Shown: positions 20,815 to 31,739 of the stretch, one piece after another
Layout of the letters: every line of letters begins with the position of its first letter
Numbering within the stretch: the first letter of the stretch is position 1
Assembly: GCA_911728455.2 (NCBI GenBank)
Contig: OU452222.1
Location: 4,502,108 to 4,566,107, forward strand
DNA length: 64,000 nt
Direction: 5' to 3'
Source of the DNA: Marthasterias glacialis
Lineage: Eukaryota; Echinodermata; Asteroidea; Forcipulatida; Asteriidae
The notes under the pieces: model-generated
Told to the model about the DNA's origin: nothing
Seen by the model: only the letters and a program-made list of their open reading frames with translations
Database searches by the model: none
Position numbers and translations under genes: made by a program

Positions 20815-20990
20815 TCCCTTGAAGCTTCTGACTGCATTGTGCCTCTCTCTTTTCACTTCTCTATACTTGACTGCTTCTTGGAATCCAGGGTACTCAATGT
20901 GTGTGTAGTGTTGTGTTGTCATTTAGCCTTTGAGAAAGACTGCTGGGGCCCAAACGTGAGTTCACAACATTTTTTGTTGCAAGCATTACT
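20815..20990 (+). repeat. Dispersed repeat with hammerhead-like end, copy 2
   Basis: Matches 16200-16345: TCTCTTTTCACTTCT..., GTCATTTAGCCTTTGAGAAA, GACTGCTGGGGCCCAAACGT. See that entry. Confidence 0.45.
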
Positions 20991-21049
20991 TTATTTACTT
21001 TTTCTGTCACCGCCGAACATGGTACCTGCCTTTAATGGTGTGCCTTTAA

Positions 21050-21542
21050 AGGGCCTATGAAGAGCAATTTTTGTTAATACATTTTTTTATCAAATATCCA
21101 TGCTTTAGGTCAGCTTAAGGAAAATGGAAAATAGTTTTTTTGTACTAAAATTAAGGTTTAATGTACTAATTGAATTTTCAAAAATGACTGGACACATGAT
21201 GGCGCTGTTGTGTGACTCAAAATAGGAACAAAGTCTCACAGCAGCATTGAAAATGCACAAACAACTTTAAACACTCATCAATAAGGCATTTGCCATTTGA
21301 AAAAAGAAACAAAAAATCTGTAATTTTTTGTGCACAAACCAACCATGATGTTGCAGCTTTGCCTTCGATGACATCACACATTTGCTCATAAATATGCAAA
21401 ATTCAATTTGCATGAAACACAAAATCCAGGGGGGGGAAAGTGTCAAAACACCCCAAATTTGACAATCAAAATGTAAAATTATTTTATCAGAATGAATGCA
21501 GAGTTGTTTCAAAGTAATAAAAAATCCTATTTCATAGGCCCT
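21050..21542. mobile_element. TTAA-flanked inverted-repeat element, TIR AGGGCCTATGAA
   Basis: TTAA at 21046-21049 precedes AGGGCCTATGAA; TTCATAGGCCCT ends at 21542 and is followed by TTAA. A TTAA target duplication is the piggyBac-type signature. It is 493 bp with no transposase ORF, so non-autonomous. Confidence 0.8.
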
Positions 21543-21546
21543 TTAA

Positions 21547-22384
21547 CAAGAGCAGAGTGACTCATGTGAGCCACGAATTTCGGCCATGTTTAAAAACATT
21601 TCAGATTAAGGAACCCGCTAAAGTAGTTTCTTTCTTTGCCATCACAAGCATTAAAATAAATCACTTTAAAAGTTTAGACCGGAAAATGACGCCAAAAAAA
21701 AAAGCAAAAGGACCTTGCATTGTGCAAATATTTTGTGCATACATTTATAGTTCACCGTGATCATATTATTTACTTTCGATCCCGATTATTTTCAATTATA
21801 ATTTATTCAGGATTTATGAATGAAAGAAAGTAAATTCCGCCCGGAAACATGGACCATTTGAATGGGTGTTAAAAGGTAAGATTTGTGCCTCAAAAGTAAG
21901 ACAGGAAAAGTTTATAACTAATGGAAATAAGTTAATCAACTTTTTAATAAGAACAATATTCATTGTGTACCAGAATGAAGGTTTCTACGCCCTCCAGACA
22001 CCAAAGTACTTTTTTTTCCAGTAATAGAAGACTTTACATAAGGCGAAAACAGGTGCAGGGTTCTAGATTTGGGATAAGGGGGAAAGCCTTGGGGTGGAAA
22101 TGGGTTGAGTTTTGGATACAGTGTAATAAACCTTGGGGTACGGGATAAAACTACGGTTGTAGGGTACTTGTCTTTTGGGTAAAAGGGGGGGGGGGCAGAA
22201 AAAAAACACTATTAAACAAACAATACACAAATAATTTAAAAAAAAAAAAAAAAAAAATCTCAAAAGTTCTGAAATAAATAAAAAGAACTATTTAATGAAC
22301 CTTAAATAGCCTTAAAAGTTATTTTTCGCATTTCATTTACCCTGAAAAACCTTTGTTTTCATCATAATTACAAATATCCCAAAA
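21547..22384. other. Repeat-rich, no gene; includes G and A runs
   Basis: 21908-22034 matches the spacer repeat at 20097-20230. A G run (22187-22195) and an A run (about 22239-22257) lie here. From 22258 the sequence matches 25786-25890, the outer part of the element described at 22385. Confidence 0.5.
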
Positions 22385-23251
22385 CCCCCTCCATGAGAAA
22401 ATTGCCGTTTTGACCCGGGATATGGGTGAATTCCTGTGCGGTTATTTTGTACATAACCTATGGAGCGTGATGGACCCAAGATATGAGCAAATTCCTGTAT
22501 CCATTGCTTGTGCACAGTGTATGGGCCGCGGTGGATCCAAGATATGGCTATATTCCTGTGCCCATTGCTTGTGCACAGTGTATGGGCCTCGGTGGACCCG
22601 GGATATGGCTATATTCCTGTACCCATTGCTTGTGCACAGTGTATGGCCTTGGTGGACCCGGGATATGGCCATATTCCTGTGCCCATTGCTTGTGCACAGC
22701 GTATGGGAGGTGTGCCCTGTGTGTTACGGTGTGGTGGACCCGGGATATGGCCATATTCCTGCGCCCATTGCTTGTGCACAGTGTATGGGCCTTGGTGGAC
22801 CCGGGATATGGCCATATTCCTGTGCCCATTGCTTGTGCACAGCGTATGGGAGACGTGCCCGGTGTGTTACGGTGTGGTGGACCCGGGATATGGCCATATT
22901 CCTGCGCCCATTGCTTGTGCACAGTGTATGGGCCTTGATGGACCCGGGATATGGCTATATTCCTGTGCCCATTGCTTGTGCACAGCGTATGGGAGACGTG
23001 CCCTGTGTGTTACGGTGTGGTGGACCCGGGATATGGCTATATTCCTGTGCCCATTGCTTGTGCACGGTGTATGGGAGACGTGGCCGTGCGTTACGGTCAT
23101 GATGGACCCGGGATATGGTCATATTCCTGTGCCCATTGCTTGTGCACAGATAGATACTGGGTTCAACTCGCTCCATAGGCCGTGTACAAAAAGACCGCAT
23201 AGGAAATCGCCCATATCCTGGGTCAAAATGCGATTTTCACCATGGAGGGGA
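22385..23251. repeat. Minisatellite (about 60/93-bp unit) grown inside an inverted-repeat element
   Basis: The ends are inverted: CCCCTCCATGAGAAAATTGC and TTTTCACCATGGAGGGGATT, each followed inward by a GACCCGGGATATGG/CCATATCCTGGGTC block. Between them, 22470-23150 holds about 11 units of GGATATGGCCATATTCCTGT plus GCCCATTGCTTGTGCACAGT. Some units carry an extra block with TGCCCTGTGTGTTACGGTGT. Long ORFs on both strands are repeat artefacts. Confidence 0.88.
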
Positions 23252-23509
23252 TTTGTCATAGTTGGGTTTTTGTTTAAAAAGGGTATTTTTAGGTTCAAAA
23301 ATTGCAGTAAATTCATTTTCCAGAGGTTTTACAACTACACTCAGACCTCTTTTCATATTAATTGCATGTTTTTAAGAAGAAAAAAAGTTTAACAATTTTC
23401 AGTAATTAAAGAAAAAAGGACAAAACAGAAAATACAAATTAAAAGCAAAAAGACACCACATTACATTTACACAAAATTAAAGAATTTGTCCAGACCAGCA
23501 TGAAACCAA

Positions 23510-23865
23510 AAATACTGGTTGGATACTTAAATAATGGTTATATATTTAAATACATGTAATGGTTATTTATAAATAATGATTATTTATAAGTACATGTAAT
23601 GGTTATTTATAAATAATGGTTATATAATTAAATAATGGTTTAATATGTTTAAATAATGATTGTTTATAAATAATGCTTATATATTTAAATAATGATAATT
23701 TGGTTTTAATGATAAATATTGGTTTTATATTTAAATAGTGGTTATTAATTTAAATAATGTTTTTTTTTATAAATAAAGGTTAAATATTTAAATGATGGTT
23801 ATATATTTAAATAACGATTAATTATAAATAATGGTTATACGTTTAAATAATACGGAGCCGCTAAG
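23510..23865. repeat. AT-rich degenerate array (AAATAATGGTTATATATTT)
   Basis: Many imperfect units of 14-18 bp such as AAATAATGGTTATATATTTA. The array is interrupted by the palindrome at 23870-24637 and continues at 24640-25290. Confidence 0.9.
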
Positions 23866-23869
23866 GGGA

Positions 23870-24637
23870 CAGGTAAAAAAATTCAAAGTGTAAAAAAAAA
23901 ATTATATCATTCCCTCAAATTATCATTTCGTTCCCTCGAATTATTATTTTGTTCCCTCGAATTATTATTTCGTTCCCTCGAAATCATTTTGTTCCCTCGA
24001 AATCATTTCATTCCCTCGAAATACTATTTCATTTCCTTGAAATATTATTTCGTTCCCTCGAAATATTATTTCGTTCCCTCGAAACATTATTTCGAGGTAA
24101 TGAAATACCTTATTTCAAGGGAACGCATTGTTATCTCGTGGGAACGAAATATTTTATTATTTTGTGGGAACGAAATACTATTGTTCCCTCAGAATCAGTC
24201 AAAGGCTACGGAGCCTCAGATATGCCATTTCGTTTATCGAAATAAAAGCAAAAAGACACCACATCAATTAAAGGGGAAACGTCGAAATGGCATATCTGAG
24301 GCTCCGTAGCCTTTAACTGATTTAATAATATTTCGTTCCCTTGCAATAATAATTCGTTCCCTCAAAATAAGGTATTTCGAAATGGTACATCGAAATAACA
24401 TTTTGAGGGAACGAAATAATATTTCGAAGGAATGAAAAAATATTTCGAGGGAATGAAATAGTATTTCGAGGGAATGAAATAATATTTTGAGGGAACGGAA
24501 TAATAATTTGAGGAACTGAAATAATAATTTGAGGGAATGAAATAATAATTCGAGGGAACAAAATAAAAATTCGAGGGAACAAAATAATTTCAATTTTTTT
24601 TTACACTTTTTTTCACCTGTCCCCTTAGGGGACAAGG
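23870..24637. mobile_element. 0.77-kb nested palindrome inserted in the AT-rich array
   Basis: The outer TIR CTAAGGGGACAGGT (23870s) is mirrored by ACCTGTCCCCTTAG ending near 24630. Each arm is an array of about 20-bp TTATTTCGTTCCCTCGAA-type units, in inverted orientation on the two sides. The centre is a second palindrome: AAGGCTACGGAGCCTCAGAT and ATCTGAGGCTCCGTAGCCTT (24192-24313). All Phe-Pro-Arg or Leu-Phe-Arg repeat ORFs here are artefacts. Confidence 0.88.
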
Positions 24638-24639
24638 AT

Positions 24640-25290
24640 TAATGATTATTTATAAAATAATGATTATTTATAATTAATGGATATTTATAAAATAATATTA
24701 TATATTATATTATATATTTAAATAATGGCTATATATTTAAATAATGGTTGTATATTTAAATAATGATTACTTATAAATAATGGTTATTTATTTAAATAAA
24801 GGTTACATATTTATATAATGGTTATGTATAATTAAATGGTTATATATTTAAATAATGGTTATATGTTTAAATAACGCTTACTTATAAATAATGACAATTT
24901 ATAGATAAGGATTGTTTAAATTTAAATAGTGGTTATATATTTAAATAATAATTATATATTATTAAATAATGGTTATAAATAACGGCTATTTAATAAATAT
25001 ATTGGTTTTATATTTAAATAGTGGTTATTTATTTAAATAATGTTTTTTATAAACAATGGTTAAACAATTAAATGATGATTATATTTTTAAATAATGATTA
25101 TTTATAAATAATGGTTATTTATGAAATTAAGGTTATATATATAAATAATGGTTATATATTTAAATAATGATTATTTATAAATAATAGTTATATATTTAGA
25201 CAATGGTTATATATTTAATAAACAATGATTATTTATAAATAACGGTTATTTATAAATAATGGTTATATCTAAATAATGGTTATGTATAAG
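24640..25290. repeat. AT-rich degenerate array, right part
   Basis: Same units as 23510-23865 (AAATAATGGTTATTTATAAA). It looks like one array split by the insertion. Confidence 0.9.
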
Positions 25291-25891
25291 GAGGTTTTTT
25301 CATAATTTTTTTAGGTTTAAAACTTGCAAAATAATTAGTCTTCAGAGGTTTTAAAAACTACTTAGACATCTCGAAATCTCACAATTTACGATTCAATTTG
25401 TATGTATTTTATTGTATTTTATATTATTTTATGTTTTTGCTTATACAGGTAAGCAAGACTTTGGACACATGGAAAGTTTGTTGTTATCAATAAGTCTATG
25501 AACAAAGTTTTTCTCATCCAATATTTTGCAAGCGAGGGAAGCAAGCGAGATGAATATTTCCTCCTTGGTAATACGTTTTTTATCACTTATTTTTTTATTT
25601 ATTTTTTTAAACGTTCTTTTACAGCATAGTACTGGGCAATAAAAAAGGCCTAAATAAAATGCAGAATCATCTTGAGTAGTGATTTCAAAATTTGACAACT
25701 GGTGGGAGGGACCTTAGTTTTTTTTTAACAAAAAAACATTAGGCCTAGTAGTAAATTACTACAAAAATTACTATTTTTGTTGCTGAAAGTTCTGAAATAA
25801 ATAAAAATGTCTAATGAACCTTAAAAAGTTCACTTCCGCATTTCATTCCACCAAAAACACTTCGTTTTCATAAAAACTATAATTATCCCAA
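25291..25891. other. Non-coding; includes outer part of an inverted-repeat element
   Basis: 25300-25370 resembles 23270-23340, and 25786-25891 resembles 22258-22384, so both sides belong to the repeat family of 22385-23251. No gene supported. Confidence 0.5.
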
Positions 25892-26023
25892 ACCCCCTCC
25901 ATTGTGAAAATCGCGTTTTGACCCAGGATATGGGCGATTTCCTATACGGAAATAACAGCATAGGAAATCACCCATAGGCCTATCCTGGGTCAAAGCGTGA
26001 TTTTCACCATAGAAGGGGGGGGG
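25892..26023. mobile_element. Compact copy of the element that hosts the 22470-23150 minisatellite
   Basis: CCCCCTCCATTGTGAAAATC and its inverted partner GATTTTCACCATAGAAGGGG flank a short centre (TTTCCTATACGGAAATAACAGC...). It lacks the minisatellite. It shows what the element looks like without expansion. Confidence 0.8.
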
Positions 26024-26669
26024 TTCTCATATTTAAAATTTTCTTTAAAAATGCTTTTTTTTTCTTAGATTAAAAACTTGCAAAAAACTAGTTTTCAAGA
26101 TGTTCTTTTTAAACATTCGAGGCGCCCGACGGTTACTGGGGCGTGGTCACATTGTTGGAGCGCGCCCTCTTTTGAAAACAAATGTAAACCACCGACGTGA
26201 GCACGTAGTCGATGTGCGCACGCAACGTTAGATTTTCGACAAGGCGAGGACACGCGACAAAGAAGTGGGCAAGGTAAATTTCCATTTTGTCTTTATTTAC
26301 CACAATTGTACCTTAATTAAAATGCATAATAACACATCTTAGACGTATCTTGTTTAAAATTTAAAACTAATACCCTTGCATGCTACATCTTCTCAGAGTA
26401 CCAACTCCTTGTGAGTTTTTAGTTCGCGAAAATATTTCGAATATGGCGGACTTACCCGCCATAGAATACATACAGATAGGGAGTCCGGCATGTTTCATGT
26501 TTTTTTTTAGGAATCCCACAAGACTACTGCAGGGATGAAATTCAGCTCGGAAAAAGTTTCCATATCCGGCTGCCACTTTCTAAGGGATTTTTTAGATTTT
26601 TTAATGGATGTTGGGCTTAATTTCCCCTTTTTTTTTAAATATCCCTCTCAAGGAATTGGTAGCAAAAAC
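26024..26669. other. Intergenic, no gene recognised
   Basis: No supported gene. 26145-26235 is locally G+C-rich, with GGCGTGGTCAC and GAGCGCGCCCTC. Confidence 0.4.
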
Positions 26670-27460
26670 GCTAGCCCTGATAGGACGTCAGTCTCCTTTG
26701 CACTGCCACTGACGTCCTGGGTATAAAGCTTCTCAACAATGCGAACAAAATCACAAGACATGAGTTGTTTTCTTGTTTTTTACATGATGTTGGAAGCTGA
26801 AAGTCTGTGCAAATATTCCCAGTACTTTAAACTACTCCTTGGATATCTTTTTAATATCTGTGTTCACTTTCGGTGAAAATTGTACCTAAAATAAAATACG
26901 AACTTGTACAAGTCGTCCCGAACTTAATGTACTTTCCGTGTGTAGTTTCTACATGCACTTGCGCCCAAAAATGTATGGCGTGCAATGTCCAGGGGGACAA
27001 TTTGAAACTTGTGCAGGAGAAATTAGTGCACAACAATTTATGCCGGCTAGAGCTCTGTGTAGCTAGCTCAAAGTTCTGCACACATGTTGAATTTGCGCAC
27101 TGCAATCGCACGCAAGGTAACAACCAGACAGCGCCCTCTTTCGTTGTTGCTTGATATCATATTCCGCGCGTGCATGTTGTTCGTTTTAACCCAAGTGCAA
27201 CTGAAGTTTTCGCTGATTTTTGATTCGGGTCTAGTTTTCATTATATTTTCGTTAATAACGTGTGCTCAAAACATTTTCAAGATTTATGGACCTGTCTGCA
27301 GGTATGGGACACAAGGAATATATGAATGAAGTTTCAGCTAATTTAATCAAGTAAAACGATGGAATAAGTTTGTTATAAATTTGTTCGCTATGTAGTGACC
27401 CCTTTATATCCAGGACGTCAGTCGCAGTGCAATGGAGACTGAAGTCCTGCCAGGGCTAGC
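26670..27460. mobile_element. Inverted-repeat element with 60-bp TIRs, each TIR itself palindromic
   Basis: Left TIR GCTAGCCCTGATAGGACGTC and right end GCAGTCCTGCCAGGGCTAGC-type are inverted over about 60 bp. Within each TIR, AGGACGTCAGT and ACTGACGTCCT form a second hairpin. It is 791 bp. Related copy on the opposite strand at 28990-29556. Confidence 0.75.
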
Positions 27461-27519
27461 TAAAACGCTAATTATTGACCTGTAAAAAAAGAACAATTCA
27501 TCGCGTGCCCGTAACTTTC

Positions 27520-27722
27520 GGGCATTTTCGTCCAATGGAGATGTGAAAATGGTTTATTTTTCATGGTTTTGACACTTTGTAATCGTTCAAAGTGCCTGTT
27601 CCACTCTGTATACATTCTGGACAGGTTAGGATACAATTTGACCTAAATTAAGGGGGATAAAGTGGCAGCCGGATATGGCATTTTTGCCCCCAGCTCAATA
27701 GCTGGAAGAACAGAGAAGTTCT
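27520..27722. repeat. Dispersed repeat, second copy of 12395-12560
   Basis: Shares TTCATGGTTTTGACACTTTG, GTTCAAAGTGCCTGTTCCA and AAAGTGGCAGCCGGATATGG with the earlier copy. Confidence 0.55.
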
Positions 27723-27876
27723 GGGCTCGATTTCACAAAGAGCTAATGTAAAGATTGATCTTAACTGCGAATCACTCTCAATTGCTAAGCAAAGTGTGAT
27801 GTCACAATGCAAATCGCTATGGTAATGTTGACAACTCATCTTAAAGATGAATCTTAGTGCTTTGTGAAATCGACCC
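27723..27876. mobile_element. MITE, TIR GGG(C/T)CGATTTCACAAAG
   Basis: Left GGGCTCGATTTCACAAAGAG, right CTTTGTGAAATCGACCC, mirrored. Inner arms carry AAGATTGATCTTAA / TTAAAGATGAATCTT. It is 154 bp. Confidence 0.85.
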
Positions 27877-28989
27877 CTGGTCATTAATAGCCTAAACCCT
27901 CAAAATTAAGCGTTTTCAGTCTGCCTATGTCACTGTCGATATCGCATTAGTTTTTCAGTGATACAGAGATTAGCCCACCCTGGTTGGACTCTGTTGCAAT
28001 CAACGAGACGGAGTCCAGGTTATATTATTAAAGGTCCCCCTGCCATTGTGGAAAAATTTATAACAACATATTTCCATATTTATTCATTCACATATTCCTT
28101 ATGTCCAGAATTCCAAGATTGCGGGATTCAGAATTGTTAATTTTGTCCTTGACCTTGGGTGACATTATTTCAGAAAATAGACTGAATAGCTAAGTTGACC
28201 TCGATAGCGTACAAGTTTTCTTGAGAATCTTGACTTCCAGGCACTTCAAATAGCAGCGACAGAGTGTATTGTGGCAATTGTTTTTAGAAAGAACTTGTAT
28301 TGTGCTGTTTTAATAAATTTCATCTATTGAATATGGTTTGAATAAATTAAAGCTTGATTTACAAATAGTATAATAATTTCGCAAAATTTTTTATTTTTTA
28401 AAACCGACCTTAACTTCCACTTCACTTTTGAACCATTCACCCCATGCAATAAAAAGCAATCGTCGTGATCCTTGATGTACATGCATTGAAACTCGTTCAA
28501 GCTGCTACATTTAATAGTACGGTACCCAAACAGCCTATGCACCATATGCAACGTCACGCAAAATCCATGCGGCATGGGGTCTTTTTTCACGTAAAGTAAC
28601 GAAGCTCTTAATTCGATTTAAATTAATGACCTCACTTCGGTTTGTTAGTGCAGTCGAATACGGTTTGCCTATGCAGTCAACGTAAATTCACAATTTGACG
28701 CTTCAAAACAGATGTTGGAGCAACATTTATTCATTTTCTCAGAAGTTTTCCCAATTTTATTATAATTTTATTCATTACATTGTAAATTTTGAATGTAATC
28801 ATTCCCCCATTATGGTTTTGGGGTAGAAAAAAGGGATGTGACAAAAAATAAAAATCACACAAAATTGCACCTGCGTTAATCTCCCATAGACGATGGCTCA
28901 GAGGTGCCTGGAAGCTCAATGGTGACCTTTTCGTTGTGAGACTTACATAGTCTATAAAATGGAACTTTCTGTGCCGCCTCCATGTTTGA
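27877..28989. other. Intergenic, no gene recognised
   Basis: No supported gene. 27960-28060 includes GGACTCTGTTGCAATCAACG and a later GAGTCCAGG, a weak inverted pair. Confidence 0.4.
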
Positions 28990-29556
28990 AAACTTGTGGT
29001 CTAATTCACATTGCAGCCGTGCTTATTTGTAATAGCGCGCAAATTGAACATGCATGCACATAAATGCACGCTGTTTTTGGCTTGCACAAATTTCAAATAT
29101 GCACGTCAAATAATTAATTGTGCACATGAGCATGTAGAAATGTCACACGAAAAGTACATTATGATCAGGACAATTGTACAAGTTTGCATTTTATTCTAAG
29201 TATAATTTTCACTGAAAGTGAATGCACGCTGTTTGTGGCTTGCACAAGTTTGGAATTTGCGCGTCAGATTTAATTGCACTCGGCATTTGCGAGTGATGCA
29301 TAATTAGTTGTGTACATGAGCATGTAGAAATGTCATACGGAAAGTACATTATGATCTGGATGATTGTACAAGCTTGTATTTTAAGTATAATTTTCACAAA
29401 GAATTTTGTAAAGTACCCGGAATGTATGAACTGACTTTCAGCTTCCAACAAAATAGGAGAAAACAACTGTAGTAATTTTGTCCACAATGCAGAGAAGCTT
29501 TATACCCAGGACGTCAGTGCAGCAGTTTAACGAAGGCTGACGTCCTACCAGGGCTA
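28990..29556 (-). mobile_element. Partial second copy of the 26670-27460 element
   Basis: The right end (ACGTCCTACCAGGGCTAA) equals the TIR of 26670-27460 in reverse. Internally a 170-bp block (AATGCACGCTGTTTGTGGCT ... AAGTATAATTTTCAC) is present twice in tandem, at about 29047-29215 and 29220-29393. Confidence 0.65.
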
Positions 29557-30063
29557 ATGCAGATATGATTAGACCCAGTAAATGGGGCACTGTACTCCTT
29601 TTTCTTAAATTGTGAAGCATAGGGGTTAACACTGGTTTTGCTATGTATGACTGTGTGATACCCTGTTTGAAAAAAAAAATCCCAAATGACATCAAAGACA
29701 CAACAAAAGAGATGGAAAATCGCCTACTGGCTTCTCAAGATATCAAAGATGAAATAATAGGCATTTAATTGTACTCACGATTATTTTCTGTCCTCCAAAT
29801 CAATGTTTTTTAATATGATTGGACGATTGTGTCAGATCCGTTTCTGAAAAAAAGAGAAGTTTCGGCCCTTTTTGCGTCGGTGCTGGAGGAGTGCATTTAA
29901 AGGATTTGCACGATCTAATTGGGCAAAATTGCGCAAGATTGCACAATGTCCATTTTGGACATCAGTTTAGATTTTAGCCAAAAATTGTCCTTTTTCATAA
30001 ATGTATCTGACACAATTGTAACATCATAATAACCGGCAACATCTCCCGCAAGATTTTTGTGTG
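29557..30063. other. Intergenic, no gene recognised
   Basis: No gene supported. Confidence 0.4.
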
Positions 30064-30155
30064 TGTTTTACCTTTGCCATTTTAGAGCAGATGTCTTACC
30101 CCTAGACCACCAAGTATGCCCGGTAACTAGAGGCATTTTGAATCCCTATATTTGA
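30064..30155 (-). mobile_element. tRNA-derived SINE head, family 1, minus strand
   Basis: Read from 30155 on the minus strand: GTTACCGGGCATACTTGGTG, GTCTAGGGGTAAGACATCTG, AAAATGGCAAAGGTAAAA. It matches the head at 9886-9980. The B-box part is missing, so it is truncated. Confidence 0.55.
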
Positions 30156-30213
30156 GCAGCTTGTACCCGACAATTTTAATGTAAATTTCCATTGGGGGTA
30201 AAGAATAATATAT

Positions 30214-30654
30214 TTGCTTCACCCATACACTGATGTTTGTTTAAAAGCGAGAAGGGCCCTGCACGTCCAACCCAGACTTTGTGTGAGCTGTGGCTTTACA
30301 TCCGCTGAGTTCCTCGATCAGAAGACATGCGGATTGAATATTACCCTGCCACTGAAATTTTTAGGGAAAGGTCACAAATTTTGTGGGAAAATTCAGATGC
30401 TTTTTGAGCGTACACACAAATACAGAATAACAAGTTTTTGTGATGACAACTCCTACCCCCTCCTCCCACATGGCTTGTACATACCTCTGGAGACAATTTT
30501 TCCTTCCTTTTTGTTTCTCTCTGTTAATAAAACTGAAATAAAATGGCAGGCCCCTGTGAAGAGCATAAGCCCCCTGAGAGACCAACTCTTGGGTGTGCCT
30601 ATAGTCTATAGTGCCCATGTTCAGTGTGCCACTACTTTTTGTGTTTGGATTTGA
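30214..30654 (+). CDS. Unrecognised ORF of 146 aa
   Basis: A single open frame, longer than its neighbours, without a recognisable domain. It contains scattered Cys (CVSCGF, CDDN) and a hydrophobic stretch (FPSFLFLSV). No splice-site or codon-use evidence supports it, and the opposite strand is also partly open. It may be chance or an old repeat fragment. Confidence 0.2.
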   Translation: MLHPYTDVCLKARRALHVQPRLCVSCGFTSAEFLDQKTCGLNITLPLKFLGKGHKFCGKIQMLFERTHKYRITSFCDDNSYPLLPHGLYIPLETIFPSFLFLSVNKTEIKWQAPVKSISPLRDQLLGVPIVYSAHVQCATTFCVWI

Positions 30655-31739
30655 TGCTAAAATAAATTTGCCCAAAAATCTTTAACAGAGAAACTTTGTT
30701 GGTAAAAAAACATTTTGCGTGTTATATAGTCTTTGAGTAATAGAAATCTTATTTTTTGTTTCTTGTTTGTTTTAACATTTTTTCTGAACCAATGAACAAA
30801 TTTGAATAACTTTCAACAGACCACTTATGTTTACATAATACAGTTTTATTTACATTATGTTGGCCCTACAAGTACTTACTGTTTGTTTATTTCTTATGCA
30901 GCATCAACCAACTTCAACATGAATGGTGCTTTTTACCAAACATCTGTTTGCCGTCCCTCCCTGCAGTGGAAGCATACAAGCACATAGACAAGGAACAGCT
31001 CATCACAGCTACAACCTGAAGTTGCTCAGGTGAGTAGACGTCTAGAGCTAGAACTATGACCCCAACAATTTAAGTGAATTGATTGGTTTTATTCCCAACT
31101 CCAAAATCTCATTCCAAGTTGTCTGACTTTGTATGACTTTGTATTTTAGGCCCAAATAACAATTACTTGTCATTGAAATAGGCATACTATTTTTTTAAAG
31201 TCCAAACATTCAAATTTTCAGCATGGAGAAGAGTATTTGGAGGATATGGGGGGGCCTCTAGCCAAAGACACTAGGGGTTAAGGAAATACATTTGACCCAG
31301 AAGAACTATGACCTCAACGAGTGAATTACATGTAGTTTTATTCTGTTAGTATTTTTTAATGTGTTTTGTGTAGCTGTGAGTGTTTGTCTTGCAGGCAAAT
31401 TAACGCTACATACATTGTATTATATTTTGTCCTAGTCTTCAACTTGCCCTGTATTATTGTTTCTTGTATTACGGTTTGTACCACCCTGTGAAGAAAATGG
31501 TTCATTCCTTCATAAAAATGGAAAGTAGCTCTCCCACCATGAAACCACTGAACCAAGTCTTTTTTCCTTGTGGTACGGTTTAGCACACACAAGTGTTTCA
31601 CATTAAAGTAACATTAGTCGCTACATTGCATGATTTTCATCGGCATATTACGTTGCCATGCAGCTGAGTTTTTATCTTCAAGTAATATTTATATTGGAAA
31701 AGATTTTGCTGAAGGTTATGTCTTATAAGAAAGGAAAAC
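30655..31739. other. Intergenic, no gene recognised
   Basis: AT-rich; no gene supported. 30900-31030 holds a T-rich CAG acceptor-like site but no exon can be linked to it. Confidence 0.4.

Noticed and set aside
22410..23392. ORFs up to 294 aa with repeated GPGIWPYSCAHCLCT-like peptides
   Set aside because: Repeats of a minisatellite; frames are open on both strands and change between units.
23949..24635. ORFs with repeated FPRNII/LEILFRS peptides
   Set aside because: Arms of a palindrome made of 20-bp units; open frames are on both strands and mirror each other.
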